48,109 bases of DNA from NCBI GenBank assembly GCA_964637235.1, contig CAZWVR010000006.1, forward strand, positions 1 to 48,109, in the 5' to 3' direction. The stretch is from CAZWVR01 sp964637235 (GTDB taxonomy: Bacteria; Bacteroidota; Bacteroidia; Bacteroidales; S143-33). This document shows, piece by piece, positions 9,621 through 17,956 of the stretch. Within the stretch, counting starts at the first letter, position 1, and every line of letters begins with the position of its first letter. A program made the translations under genes and the position numbers. Under the pieces are notes generated by a model that did not search any database, was not told the DNA's origin, and worked only from the letters and a program-made list of their open reading frames with translations.

Positions 9621-9695
9621 AAACAAGCTACAAAAATCTCTCTATAATGCTTTGTGAATAACACTTAATATTATAAATTGCACACAAAAAAAACT

Positions 9696-11852
9696 ATGAA
9701 AAGTAAAACACTATTTTGGTTCCTAATTCTGACATCTATCCTGAGCTCATCAGTATTTGCTCAGAAAAAATTCTTAACTCTCAGAGAAGCAGCTTGGGAC
9801 GGATATTTCAATCTAATGCCAAAAGAGCTCAGAGATCTGGCTTGGCTACCAAATACTCATGACATTGTATATGTAAACCACTTCCAAAATCTTGAAAAAA
9901 GACCTATTAAAGGAGAATTTGATACTATACTAAATGTCAAAGAGTTAGCAACCTTAGACTTCTCGCCAAAATATTTTTATAAACTCAATTGGATTGATGA
10001 CGCCTCTTTTTACTACATATACAAAAAACATAATATTCTAATTTGTAATGCAAAAACCAAAAAAATAGAAAATATAATTAAACTCCCAAAGGACGCTGAT
10101 CAAATTTTCTATAACCCAAAAGCGCAAAAAGTAGCATTTAAACGCCATAATAATTTATTTATCGCCGATAAAAACTCAAATATTACCCAAATAACATTTG
10201 ATACAGATACAAATATTGTTAACGGAGGCGATTATGTACATAGACAAGAATTTGGTATAGACCACGGCATATTTTGGTCTCCAAAAGGCAATTACGTGGC
10301 TTTCTACCATGAGGATATGCGTCCAGTTAGCGACTATCCTCTAATTGATTTTAGAACATATCCAGCTACTTTACATATGATAAAATATCCTATGAACGGA
10401 CAAAAAAGTGAAATCGTAACCCTCGGTATTTATGACATTAAAAACAATAAAGTCATATACCTTGAAAAAAAAGGAGACCCAGAACATTATTTAACCTGCA
10501 TAACATGGGATCCTTCTGAGAAATACATTTACATCGCAGAACTAAATAGAGACCAAAATTTTATGAAATTGAATAAATACAACATAAATACAGGAAAACT
10601 TGTTAAAACCTTATTTACAGAAAAAAATAAAAAATACGTAGAACCAATGAATCCCCTATTCTTTTTCCCTAAATCAAAAAATAAATTCCTCTGGCTTAGC
10701 CGCCGCGATGGATATAGACATCTATATCTATATGATACTGACGGACATTTTATAAAACAAATTACAAAGGGAAACTGGGAAATCACAGATTTTTACGGTT
10801 TCTCCCCAGATGAAAAATATATATACATCCAAGCAACAAAAGAAAGCCCACTGGAAAGACATATATATAAAGTGAACATTAAAACAGGAAAAATTTGGAA
10901 ACTTACCGATGTCCACGGCGTACACAATGCTATATTCTCCTCCGATTTCAAATATTTTATAGACGATTATTCAAATACAGAAACACCTCACGTTATTGAA
11001 GTACGTGATAATAAAGGGAAAAAAATCTCTACTATCCTCAATGCTGATGACCCACTAAAAGATTACGATTTAGGAACCCTCAAAATCGGAACAATTAAAG
11101 CCGCCGATAACAAAACAGATTTATATTATAGAATGATACTGCCTCCAAATTTTGATAAAACAAAAAAATATCCTCTATTGGTCTACGTTTACGGTGGTCC
11201 TCATTTGCAGCTCATCAGAGATACATGGCTCGCAGATGCCCAACTTTGGCTATATTACATGGCTGAACAAGGTTATGTTGTCTTTACCTTAGACAATAGA
11301 GGTAGTGATAATAGAGGTCTAAAATTTGAAAACGTAACATTTAGACATCTCGGAATAGAAGAAATGAAAGACCAAATCAAAGGTATCAATTACGTAAAAT
11401 CCTTAGGATTTATTGATCCAAATAGAATCGGAGTGCATGGCTGGAGCTTCGGCGGATATATGACTATCTCTCTGCTAACCACTTACCCTGACGTCTTTAA
11501 AGTCGGTGTAGCCGGTGGCCCTGTCGTAGATTGGAAATATTACGAAGTTATGTATGGAGAAAGATATATGGACACAGAAAAAACTAATCCAAAAGGATTT
11601 AAAGAAACTTCTCTATTGAACAAAATTCAAAATCTTAAAGCTCATCTACTTATAATCCACGGAATGGTAGACCCAATAGTCGTACCCCAACATACAATGC
11701 AATTACTTATGCAGGCACAAAAAAAACATATTCAAATAGATTATTATCCATATCCGCATCAAGAACATAATGTCAAAGATACAACACGAATTCATCTAAT
11801 GAGAAAAATAACAGACTATCTTAATAAATATTTAATGCAAGGATGTAATTGA
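9696..11852 (+). CDS. Dipeptidyl peptidase IV-like serine peptidase (family S9B)
   Basis: The ATG at 9696 gives 718 residues starting with a signal peptide (MKSKTLFWFL...VFAQ). An earlier in-frame TTG at 9678 would only add residues before that signal. The N-terminal DPP IV-type propeller spans about 30-470 and the alpha/beta hydrolase about 480-715. Catalytic residues are Ser584 in GWSFGGYM, Asp659 in HGMVDPIV and His691 in HQEHNV. YVYGGPHLQ and NRGSDNRG are also characteristic of S9. The enzyme would release N-terminal X-Pro or X-Ala dipeptides from peptides in the periplasm, feeding amino-acid uptake. It ends 10 bases before a repeat and hairpin element. Confidence 0.92.
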   Translation: MKSKTLFWFLILTSILSSSVFAQKKFLTLREAAWDGYFNLMPKELRDLAWLPNTHDIVYVNHFQNLEKRPIKGEFDTILNVKELATLDFSPKYFYKLNWIDDASFYYIYKKHNILICNAKTKKIENIIKLPKDADQIFYNPKAQKVAFKRHNNLFIADKNSNITQITFDTDTNIVNGGDYVHRQEFGIDHGIFWSPKGNYVAFYHEDMRPVSDYPLIDFRTYPATLHMIKYPMNGQKSEIVTLGIYDIKNNKVIYLEKKGDPEHYLTCITWDPSEKYIYIAELNRDQNFMKLNKYNINTGKLVKTLFTEKNKKYVEPMNPLFFFPKSKNKFLWLSRRDGYRHLYLYDTDGHFIKQITKGNWEITDFYGFSPDEKYIYIQATKESPLERHIYKVNIKTGKIWKLTDVHGVHNAIFSSDFKYFIDDYSNTETPHVIEVRDNKGKKISTILNADDPLKDYDLGTLKIGTIKAADNKTDLYYRMILPPNFDKTKKYPLLVYVYGGPHLQLIRDTWLADAQLWLYYMAEQGYVVFTLDNRGSDNRGLKFENVTFRHLGIEEMKDQIKGINYVKSLGFIDPNRIGVHGWSFGGYMTISLLTTYPDVFKVGVAGGPVVDWKYYEVMYGERYMDTEKTNPKGFKETSLLNKIQNLKAHLLIIHGMVDPIVVPQHTMQLLMQAQKKHIQIDYYPYPHQEHNVKDTTRIHLMRKITDYLNKYLMQGCN

Positions 11853-11861
11853 TAAATATGC

Positions 11862-11938
11862 GAGGCTGCCTAAAAAGTCCCCCTCTGTTTGTAATCAGAG
11901 GGGGCTTAGATACCAGTAAAATAACTGATAAATATATT
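11862..11938 (+). repeat. Intergenic repeat copy A with strong hairpin
   Basis: This 77-base stretch matches 22564-22657 almost base for base. It begins gaggctg(c/t)ctaaaaa and ends ataccagtaaaataactgataaatatatt. Compared with the other copy it lacks 17 bases (ggggagtaaaatattga) after the hairpin. Between the convergent DPP IV and serine-hydrolase genes it probably terminates transcription. The remaining bases to 12037 show nothing I can name. Confidence 0.75.
11879..11904 (+). terminator. Hairpin, probable transcription terminator
   Basis: A perfect 9-bp stem, ccccctctg (11879-11887) with cagaggggg (11896-11904), encloses the 8-base loop tttgtaat. It lies 26 bases after the DPP IV stop. No long T run follows directly, so intrinsic termination is likely but not textbook. 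Confidence 0.55.
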
Positions 11939-12037
11939 TTTAAAAATTATTCAACCCTTAAAAAGATAACATTTTAAAAATCAATAGGTTGTGTTAGTGA
12001 CAATTTTTTATTTTTGACTTTTTGGTCATCCCCATTT

Positions 12038-14830
12038 TTATTGAATTATAGCATCGTATATAGCTTGATGTACTTTCTGCCGAATTTTATATCTATTTAT
12101 CTTAAAATTCTTTGAAGAAGGATAAACCCTATTTGAAAGAAAAACAAAAACAATCTTATTATCAGGATCAATCCAAAGACAAGTACCCGTAAAACCAAGA
12201 TGCCCATAAGTTCTATGAGAAGCACTTTTAGCTATTATGTAATTACTTCTCCACATATCAAAACCTAAGCCTCTGAAACTATCCGGCTGCCGTTTAGTAA
12301 ATAACTGTACAGTAGATTTTTTTATAAATCTTATACCTCCATAAATACCGCCATTCAAAAGCATTTGCCCAATGATAGCAATATCCTTAGCATCAGAAAA
12401 AATACCCGCATTACCCGCAATACCACCCAATAACGCTGCCGAAGGATCATGCACATAACCTTGTAATAATTGTTTACGCCAATATTTATCCCGCTCAGTA
12501 GGAGCTATCCTGTTTTTAGAAAAATGTTTCAAGGGCTTATAACAAGTCGTCCTGAGGCCCAGCCGCTTATAAAAATATCTATCTAAATACAACGCAGAAT
12601 TATAACCCAAAATACTATCAATTGTCCATTTTAATAATATCATATTTACATCACTATATATATAGCGCTTTTTACTACTAACAAGTAAAGCTTTCGTATC
12701 ATCCCGCAATGTATCAAAATATGGCTTTGTCAAATACATATTTTTTGCAACTTCTATATTCGCACTATCAGAAATATATCTATCACTATAAATAGAATGA
12801 TAAAACTGAGAAAATTTAACCTTCTGACTATCAATAACTTTCCATTCTAACAACTGATTATAATAATCTTTTACTTTAATAAATTTCAAAATAGGCATAG
12901 CCGGTTGTATGCCAGATTTATGCATTAGAAGCTCTCTGGGGGTAGTAGTGAAAATATTTAACTTTGGTGTTTTCCTGAAAATGATAGTATCAAACGAAAC
13001 TATTAACGTATCATCTAAATGTATTGTATCTTTATCTTTTATAGCTATATTAAGCTCTTTTTCAGAAATTTTATTTAGGTTGAAAGTGTCTATTTGTATA
13101 ATCGTATCCTCCTTTATATTTTTATAATTTATTTTCGTGTCTTTAAAATAATTTTTTAGCTGTTTATCAAGCTCTAATTTTTTCATATCCATCAATCGCA
13201 TTGCCAGCAAAGTAGTTGCCACAATTTTTGTCATCGATGCTAAATCATAAAGATCCGTATTTCTGACTTTATGTCTCCTATCATAAGTAAAATAGCCATA
13301 TGCTTTATCCCAAATAGCAATACCATCTTTTACTATAAATACCTGACAACCAGGGAATACTCTGCGTTTGATTGCATCTCGTACAATTGAATCTATTTTA
13401 ACAAGCTTATTATAATCTACATTTGCTTCTATGGGTAGTCCTCTACGAATACGAGTTTTAGGCGTTTGTTCACCAGACAAAAATGGAAAAAACTTATCAA
13501 GAGGATATCTCCCTTTTACTGAAATACCTCCAAAAATTGCATCTGCCGCTGCCTTCTGATATAATGGCGAATTACTCCATAACAATACTACTGTCTTAAA
13601 CTCTCTTAAATACTTTAAATTATCTATATTTCCAAAATTAATGATTATCAGATTATTACGTTTTTCTAATCTAAATAAAGTTCTTATCAGAACGCTATCG
13701 CTATCCGATAATTTTTTATTTATAACAAAAATAACGTTGTAATTAGCTGAAAGTAATATTTTTTTAGCTTTTATATTTCTAAACACCATATTTTTATAAA
13801 ACAATAATTCTTTACGCAATTCTATAAGTGGAATATCTGAATAAAAATATGCTATCGTAGAGCGCTTAATATCTTGCAGAGGTATCAAATTAGTATCATT
13901 ATTTAAAAGTAGCACAGAATTATAAAACATACTTAATCTAAGCTTCTGGCTATTGCAAGAAAAATTTGCTAAACTATCAAAATTTTGCAATTTATATTTT
14001 AAGGCTATTGCTCGCTTTACTTTTTTACGAAAATATTTCAATAAACTCGGATTTAAACTAATAGCATTTAAAATTGAATTTCTAATCATAGCAGGATTAT
14101 CACTCACAATTAAATTTATTGGAGATATCAAAAATTTTGAAGCAGAAAAAGAAGAATCTGAACTTGTAATTATAATTTTGTCAAAATAAAGGCTATCTTT
14201 AAACAAATACCCATATTCATAACTCGGGGTATATATCGCAAAAACTGAATCTGTTAACCTTTTATAAAAACGATACAAACTACTATCTGAACATTTAAAA
14301 CTTTTTAATACCGGAATTAACAATTCCCCTTTTGAAAATAAAGCCTTGTAAGCTAAAATAAAACGCTGTAAATAAAATCTTTGCAACAATGTATCATCTG
14401 TAATATGCTTAAAAAAATTTGAAAATATGAATTTCTCCTTTAACTGTAAATTTTTATTAACACAATAATCTATAAAACATCTATAAAGCGAATCATCGAT
14501 AGTAAATAAAGCATTAAAAGGAGGAAATTTTTGAGAAATAGTATCTGGCAATAATTCATCAGAAAAAACAAATCTATTGCTATTTAAAGAAATATTTGCA
14601 AAATAATTATTGGTATCGCCCTCAAAAAGCATAGTATCTGCCAAAATAAGTATATTAACTCTTTGGACATCAGAAAGAGAATTAAAAATACTATCAACTA
14701 CTTTTACTGGTACCCCAAAATAAATTCTTTCGTAATTTTCAGGAGTACTCAAATCATAAATCATATAACTAAAAAGCAACAGACCTATAAATAAACTAAA
14801 AAATAATCCTAAATTAGTTTTTCTATGCAC
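12038..14830 (-). CDS. Serine hydrolase (beta-lactamase/PBP-like) fused to a degenerate GH3-like N-terminal region
   Basis: The 930-residue protein starts with GTG at 14830, since no upstream ATG is available, followed by a signal anchor (about 7-27). Residues about 480-925 are a class C beta-lactamase-like serine hydrolase: SxxK motif SMTK (Ser532, Lys535), Y-S-D in place of YxN, and HLGFTG for the third motif, with a long insert around residues 570-650. Residues about 37-470 follow the order of the GH3/NagZ-plus-hydrolase fusions of Bacteroidota. They include an ALKYKL segment and NSVLLLNNDTNLIPL, resembling the end of the GH3 barrel and the start of the GH3 C-terminal domain. The catalytic KHFPGHG-like signature and a clear nucleophile motif are absent, so this half looks non-catalytic. 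A role in cell-wall turnover is inferred. Confidence 0.78.
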   Translation of the reverse strand: MHRKTNLGLFFSLFIGLLLFSYMIYDLSTPENYERIYFGVPVKVVDSIFNSLSDVQRVNILILADTMLFEGDTNNYFANISLNSNRFVFSDELLPDTISQKFPPFNALFTIDDSLYRCFIDYCVNKNLQLKEKFIFSNFFKHITDDTLLQRFYLQRFILAYKALFSKGELLIPVLKSFKCSDSSLYRFYKRLTDSVFAIYTPSYEYGYLFKDSLYFDKIIITSSDSSFSASKFLISPINLIVSDNPAMIRNSILNAISLNPSLLKYFRKKVKRAIALKYKLQNFDSLANFSCNSQKLRLSMFYNSVLLLNNDTNLIPLQDIKRSTIAYFYSDIPLIELRKELLFYKNMVFRNIKAKKILLSANYNVIFVINKKLSDSDSVLIRTLFRLEKRNNLIIINFGNIDNLKYLREFKTVVLLWSNSPLYQKAAADAIFGGISVKGRYPLDKFFPFLSGEQTPKTRIRRGLPIEANVDYNKLVKIDSIVRDAIKRRVFPGCQVFIVKDGIAIWDKAYGYFTYDRRHKVRNTDLYDLASMTKIVATTLLAMRLMDMKKLELDKQLKNYFKDTKINYKNIKEDTIIQIDTFNLNKISEKELNIAIKDKDTIHLDDTLIVSFDTIIFRKTPKLNIFTTTPRELLMHKSGIQPAMPILKFIKVKDYYNQLLEWKVIDSQKVKFSQFYHSIYSDRYISDSANIEVAKNMYLTKPYFDTLRDDTKALLVSSKKRYIYSDVNMILLKWTIDSILGYNSALYLDRYFYKRLGLRTTCYKPLKHFSKNRIAPTERDKYWRKQLLQGYVHDPSAALLGGIAGNAGIFSDAKDIAIIGQMLLNGGIYGGIRFIKKSTVQLFTKRQPDSFRGLGFDMWRSNYIIAKSASHRTYGHLGFTGTCLWIDPDNKIVFVFLSNRVYPSSKNFKINRYKIRQKVHQAIYDAIIQ

Positions 14831-14849
14831 TTTTTATATTTTTGTATCT

Positions 14850-14857
14850 CAAAAATA
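14850..14857 (-). promoter_or_regulatory. Possible -7 element for the serine-hydrolase gene
   Basis: On the minus strand this reads TATTTTTG, matching the Bacteroidota -7 consensus TAnnTTTG, 19 bases before the GTG start at 14830. No well-spaced TTTG -33 box is present, so this is a weak prediction. Confidence 0.3.
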
Positions 14858-14909
14858 CAACTTAAAACATTTGAGAGTGTGCAAATTTTGACCAAAATAA
14901 TAAATCAGT

Positions 14910-15653
14910 ATGCCAAAAACTTTAAGCATTTTAATACCCGCGTATAACGAGGAGAAAACTATATACAATATTTTAGAACGAGTATGTGAGGTCAAGTTAA
15001 TCAATGGTATAGAAAAGGAAATTATAGTCATTGATGATGCATCTGTGGATAATACTAAAAAGAAAGTCAACGAATTTATTAAAGAACATAATAAATGCAA
15101 TATAATCCTAATTTCACAAGAAAAAAATCAAGGGAAAGGTGCGGCAATACATCGGGGAATAGACCAAGCCAAAGGTGATTATATCATAATACAAGACGCA
15201 GATACGGAATACGACCCGCGAGAATACAATCTATTACTCAAACCCTTAGAGGAAGGCTTTGCCGACGTAGTCTATGGCTCACGTTTTATGGGCGGTAATC
15301 CCCATAGAATACTATTTTTCTGGCATAGTATAGGCAATAAGTTTTTAACTTTTCTGTCTAATATGTTCACAGACCTGAACCTGACAGATATGGAGACCTG
15401 CTATAAAATGTTTAAAGCCGAATATCTGAAAAAACTACTACTAAAAGAAAAACGGTTCGGTTTTGAACCAGAAGTCACTGCTAAAATCTCTCGCTTTAAA
15501 GGCATACGTATCTACGAGGTAGGTATTTCTTACTATGGCAGAACATACGAAGAAGGCAAAAAAATAAATTGGAAAGATGGTTTTCGAGCCATATATGCTA
15601 TACTTCGTTATAATATTTTTGACAGAAAATATCTTAAAACTATAAAAAAATGA
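14910..15653 (+). CDS. GT2 family glycosyltransferase (polyprenyl-phosphate mannosyltransferase-like)
   Basis: This 247-residue protein has no membrane segments. The GT-A fold begins at the N-terminus with SILIPAYNEEKTI; IVIDDASVDNT, the metal-binding QDADTEYDP and DMETCYKMF follow. These match the DPM1/Ppm1 branch of GT2, which transfers a sugar from a nucleotide sugar to a polyprenyl phosphate at the inner membrane. Its last four bases (ATGA) contain the start of the next gene, a ThrRS editing-domain protein, so the two are translationally coupled. The downstream remnant of a PMT-like membrane gene would suit an acceptor enzyme that uses the polyprenyl-linked sugar, but it is broken. The acceptor and sugar are unknown. 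Confidence 0.87.
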   Translation: MPKTLSILIPAYNEEKTIYNILERVCEVKLINGIEKEIIVIDDASVDNTKKKVNEFIKEHNKCNIILISQEKNQGKGAAIHRGIDQAKGDYIIIQDADTEYDPREYNLLLKPLEEGFADVVYGSRFMGGNPHRILFFWHSIGNKFLTFLSNMFTDLNLTDMETCYKMFKAEYLKKLLLKEKRFGFEPEVTAKISRFKGIRIYEVGISYYGRTYEEGKKINWKDGFRAIYAILRYNIFDRKYLKTIKK

Positions 15654-16060
15654 AACTTTTACTAACTTATGCCAATAGCGTTTCATATACCCCACGAGTA
15701 AAAAATTTAGAAACTGCTCCTGACGTTTCAGAAGGGGCAGAATATCAGGATATTATAGTTGCTTTTATTCACATTGAAGAAAAAGATACTGAGGATTTCA
15801 AAAGTTCAGAAAATAAATTGGTGAAAAATCTCAAATGGATTGCACGCAAAAACGACACAAAAAAAATTCTATTACATTCATTTGCTCATCTATCAGAAAG
15901 TAAAGCTCCTGCTGACTTTACTAAGCAACTGCTGGATAAAGTGCACCAAAGACTTCAAAATGCTGGTTATGAAGTCTATCAATCGCCATTTGGTTATTTT
16001 TTAGACTTTAAAATAGATTGGCCAGGAAGGTCTCTGGCGAGAGTCTTTAAGAGCCTGTAA
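15650..16060 (+). CDS. Freestanding archaeal-type threonyl-tRNA synthetase editing domain
   Basis: The 136 residues correspond to the N-terminal editing domain of archaeal ThrRS (tRNA-Thr_ED, DTD-like fold), with no synthetase attached. Recognisable blocks are MKLLLTYANSVSY at the N-terminus, VAFIHIEEKD, LLHSFAHLSESKAP (His80), and SPFGYFLDFKID (Lys121), followed by PGRSLARVFKSL. From memory, archaeal proteins have PFAHLS and PFGYYKAFK at these places. In archaea the domain removes Ser from mischarged tRNA(Thr). Whether this one edits Ser-tRNA(Thr), removes D-amino acids or does something else is unknown. Bacteria normally use an unrelated N2 editing domain within ThrRS. The start overlaps the glycosyltransferase stop as ATGA. 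Confidence 0.85.
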   Translation: MKLLLTYANSVSYTPRVKNLETAPDVSEGAEYQDIIVAFIHIEEKDTEDFKSSENKLVKNLKWIARKNDTKKILLHSFAHLSESKAPADFTKQLLDKVHQRLQNAGYEVYQSPFGYFLDFKIDWPGRSLARVFKSL

Positions 16061-16084
16061 ATATAATCCTTTTAAATATTTCTT

Positions 16085-16458
16085 ATGCAGGTAAATTTAA
16101 GCGAAAATAACGATAAATTATTTTATGTATTAGTGTTTGTATTGTTTATAGCTTTAGTATTCCTCAAAGTTATAAGCAAAGATACTTGGTTAGATGAAAA
16201 TTTTACTATGGCTTCGGTAAAGGGATATGTTTTGCAAGATTTTTACATAAATGCTCCGCCATTAGATTTTTCTGAAATATATTCCGCAAATTTAATTAAC
16301 AGAGGTAATTCTCTATTATACATCTATTTAACTCAAACGTGCAATACGATTTTATAAAGAAGTTATTGTATGAAAAAATAAAAATACCATTATTGATTTT
16401 TTGGTCAATAGTTCAATTGGGAAGTTCTATCGCTTTGAATTATTTTCATGTTAAGTAA
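16085..16458 (+). pseudogene. Decayed integral membrane protein gene (PMT/GT-C-like remnant)
   Basis: An ATG at 16085 opens a frame encoding a membrane helix and then KDTWLDENFT, reminiscent of the acidic first-loop motif of PMT/ArnT-type GT-C glycosyltransferases. This frame stops at 16357 after 90 residues. From about 16334 a different frame continues with VQYDFIKKLLYEK, then a hydrophobic segment, ending at a stop at 16456-16458 (NYFHVK). GT-C enzymes usually have several hundred residues, so an N-terminal and a C-terminal stub appear joined by a large internal deletion with a frame change. It follows the GT2/editing-domain pair by 24 bases. Family assignment is tentative; the decay is clearer than the identity. 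Confidence 0.6.
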
Positions 16459-16486
16459 ATACATTGTAAAACATCATTTTCTGAAA

Positions 16487-16516
16487 TTTGTAATTTCATT
16501 TAAAAAACTATTTTTG
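16487..16516 (+). promoter_or_regulatory. Bacteroidota-type promoter for the COG2403-like gene
   Basis: TTTG at 16487-16490, an 18-base spacer and TATTTTTG at 16509-16516 fit the -33 TTTG / -7 TAnnTTTG pattern. The start site would be near 16523, giving a leader of about 20 bases before the ATG at 16543. Confidence 0.5.
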
Positions 16517-16542
16517 CAAAAAAACAAGAAAAAATAAGTATT

Positions 16543-17880
16543 ATGGAACGTATCAATGTAATCATTATCGGAGCAGCAGGACGCGATTTCCACAATTTTA
16601 ATGTTTTTTACAGAGATAATGAACTCTACAATGTAGTGGCATTCACTGCCGCTCAAATTCCTGACATTGATGACAGAAAATATCCAGCAGAACTTGCTGG
16701 GAAACTATATCCCGACGGAATACCTATATATCCACAATCGGAACTACCAGAACTAATTAAAAAGTACAATGTACATCAATGCGTATTTTCATACAGTGAT
16801 GTAAGCTATCAATACGTAATGAATTTATCTGCAATAGTAAATGCAGCAGGTGCAGATTTCGTTCTATTAGGCACTAATTCTACAATGCTTAAAAGCACTA
16901 AACCAGTAATAGCTATAGGAGCTGTAAGAACCGGATGTGGCAAAAGTCAAACTTCCCGTCGCGTAATAGAATTACTTATGAAAAAAGGCTTAAAAGTTGT
17001 AGCAGTACGTCACCCTATGCCATACGGCAATCTCGCTGCTCAAAAAGTGCAACGTTTTGCTACTTTGGAAGATCTTGACAAACACAACTGCACTATTGAA
17101 GAAATAGAAGAATATGAACCTCATATAGTGCGTGGAAATGTCATATATGCAGGCGTTGATTACGAAGCTATACTCCGTGCCGCAGAAAATGACCCAAATG
17201 GCTGCGACGTTATTGTATGGGACGGTGGGAATAACGACTTCCCATTCTATAAACCTGATTTAATGATTACAGTAGTAGATCCTCATAGACCAGGACACGA
17301 AATAAGTTATTACCCCGGCGAAACAACTTTACGTATAGCCGATGTTGTTGTCATAAATAAAGAGGAAACAGCAAGTCCGGAAAATATTGAAACTGTCAGA
17401 AATAACATCAGAAAAGTCAATCCTTCTGCAACTGTAATCGATGCAGCTTCTCCTATTAAGGTAGAAAATCCTGAAATAATACGTGGTAAAAGAGTTCTTG
17501 TTGTAGAAGATGGACCAACATTAACTCACGGGGGTATGAAAATAGGTGCAGGAGTTGTCGCTGCTCGTAAATACGGTGCTAAGGAATTAGTAGATCCACG
17601 ACCTTTTGTCGTAGGTAAACTTGAAGAAACTTTCCGTATATATCCTGAAATAGGAACTTTGCTACCTGCAATGGGATATAGTGAACAACAGAAAAAAGAT
17701 TTAGAAACCACTATAAATAACAGTGATGCAGAAGCTGTTATTATAGGTACGCCTATTGACCTAAATAGAATTATAAATATCAAAAAGCCTACTACCCGCG
17801 TATATTACGATTTACAAGAAATTGGAGAACCTAATTTGGAATTCATTATCGATGAATTTGTAAAAAAATTTATAAAATAA
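16543..17880 (+). CDS. COG2403-type P-loop GTPase (cyclic 2,3-diphosphoglycerate synthetase-like)
   Basis: The 445-residue soluble protein has an N-terminal Rossmann-like part (VIIIGAAGRDFHNFN), a P-loop at about 126-138 (GAVRTGCGKSQTSR), VVWDGGNNDFPF-like residues as a Walker B/switch region, and VVINKEE as an NKxD-like element. This matches the predicted GTPases of COG2403, whose relative CpgS makes cyclic 2,3-diphosphoglycerate in methanogens. Bacterial members are widespread and, as far as I know, not functionally settled. Its own promoter-like boxes lie just upstream, and a hairpin follows the stop, so it is probably monocistronic. Genes for purine or carbamoyl metabolism, which I recall near some relatives, are not seen here. 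Confidence 0.8.
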   Translation: MERINVIIIGAAGRDFHNFNVFYRDNELYNVVAFTAAQIPDIDDRKYPAELAGKLYPDGIPIYPQSELPELIKKYNVHQCVFSYSDVSYQYVMNLSAIVNAAGADFVLLGTNSTMLKSTKPVIAIGAVRTGCGKSQTSRRVIELLMKKGLKVVAVRHPMPYGNLAAQKVQRFATLEDLDKHNCTIEEIEEYEPHIVRGNVIYAGVDYEAILRAAENDPNGCDVIVWDGGNNDFPFYKPDLMITVVDPHRPGHEISYYPGETTLRIADVVVINKEETASPENIETVRNNIRKVNPSATVIDAASPIKVENPEIIRGKRVLVVEDGPTLTHGGMKIGAGVVAARKYGAKELVDPRPFVVGKLEETFRIYPEIGTLLPAMGYSEQQKKDLETTINNSDAEAVIIGTPIDLNRIINIKKPTTRVYYDLQEIGEPNLEFIIDEFVKKFIK

Positions 17881-17896
17881 CATCAAAATAAATACT

Positions 17897-17920
17897 GCTC
17901 TCCCTCTGCGGAGGGGGAGC
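17897..17920 (+). terminator. Bidirectional terminator hairpin between convergent genes
   Basis: A 10-bp stem with one wobble pair, gctctccctc with gagggggagc, closes the 4-base loop tgcg. It lies 17 bases after the COG2403 stop and 37 bases before the end of the convergent membrane-protein gene. T-runs on either side are weak. Confidence 0.6.
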
Positions 17921-17956
17921 AATTACTTACTAAAAAATTTCTTGAATAACACTATA

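Noticed and set aside
14849..15100. 83-codon minus-strand frame opposite the start of the glycosyltransferase
   Set aside because: It is the antisense shadow of conserved GT2 motifs and has no features of its own.
15650..16060. Archaeal contamination as explanation for the editing domain
   Set aside because: The gene overlaps the preceding GT2 by four bases and shares the AT-rich codon use of its neighbours, so it is part of this genome.
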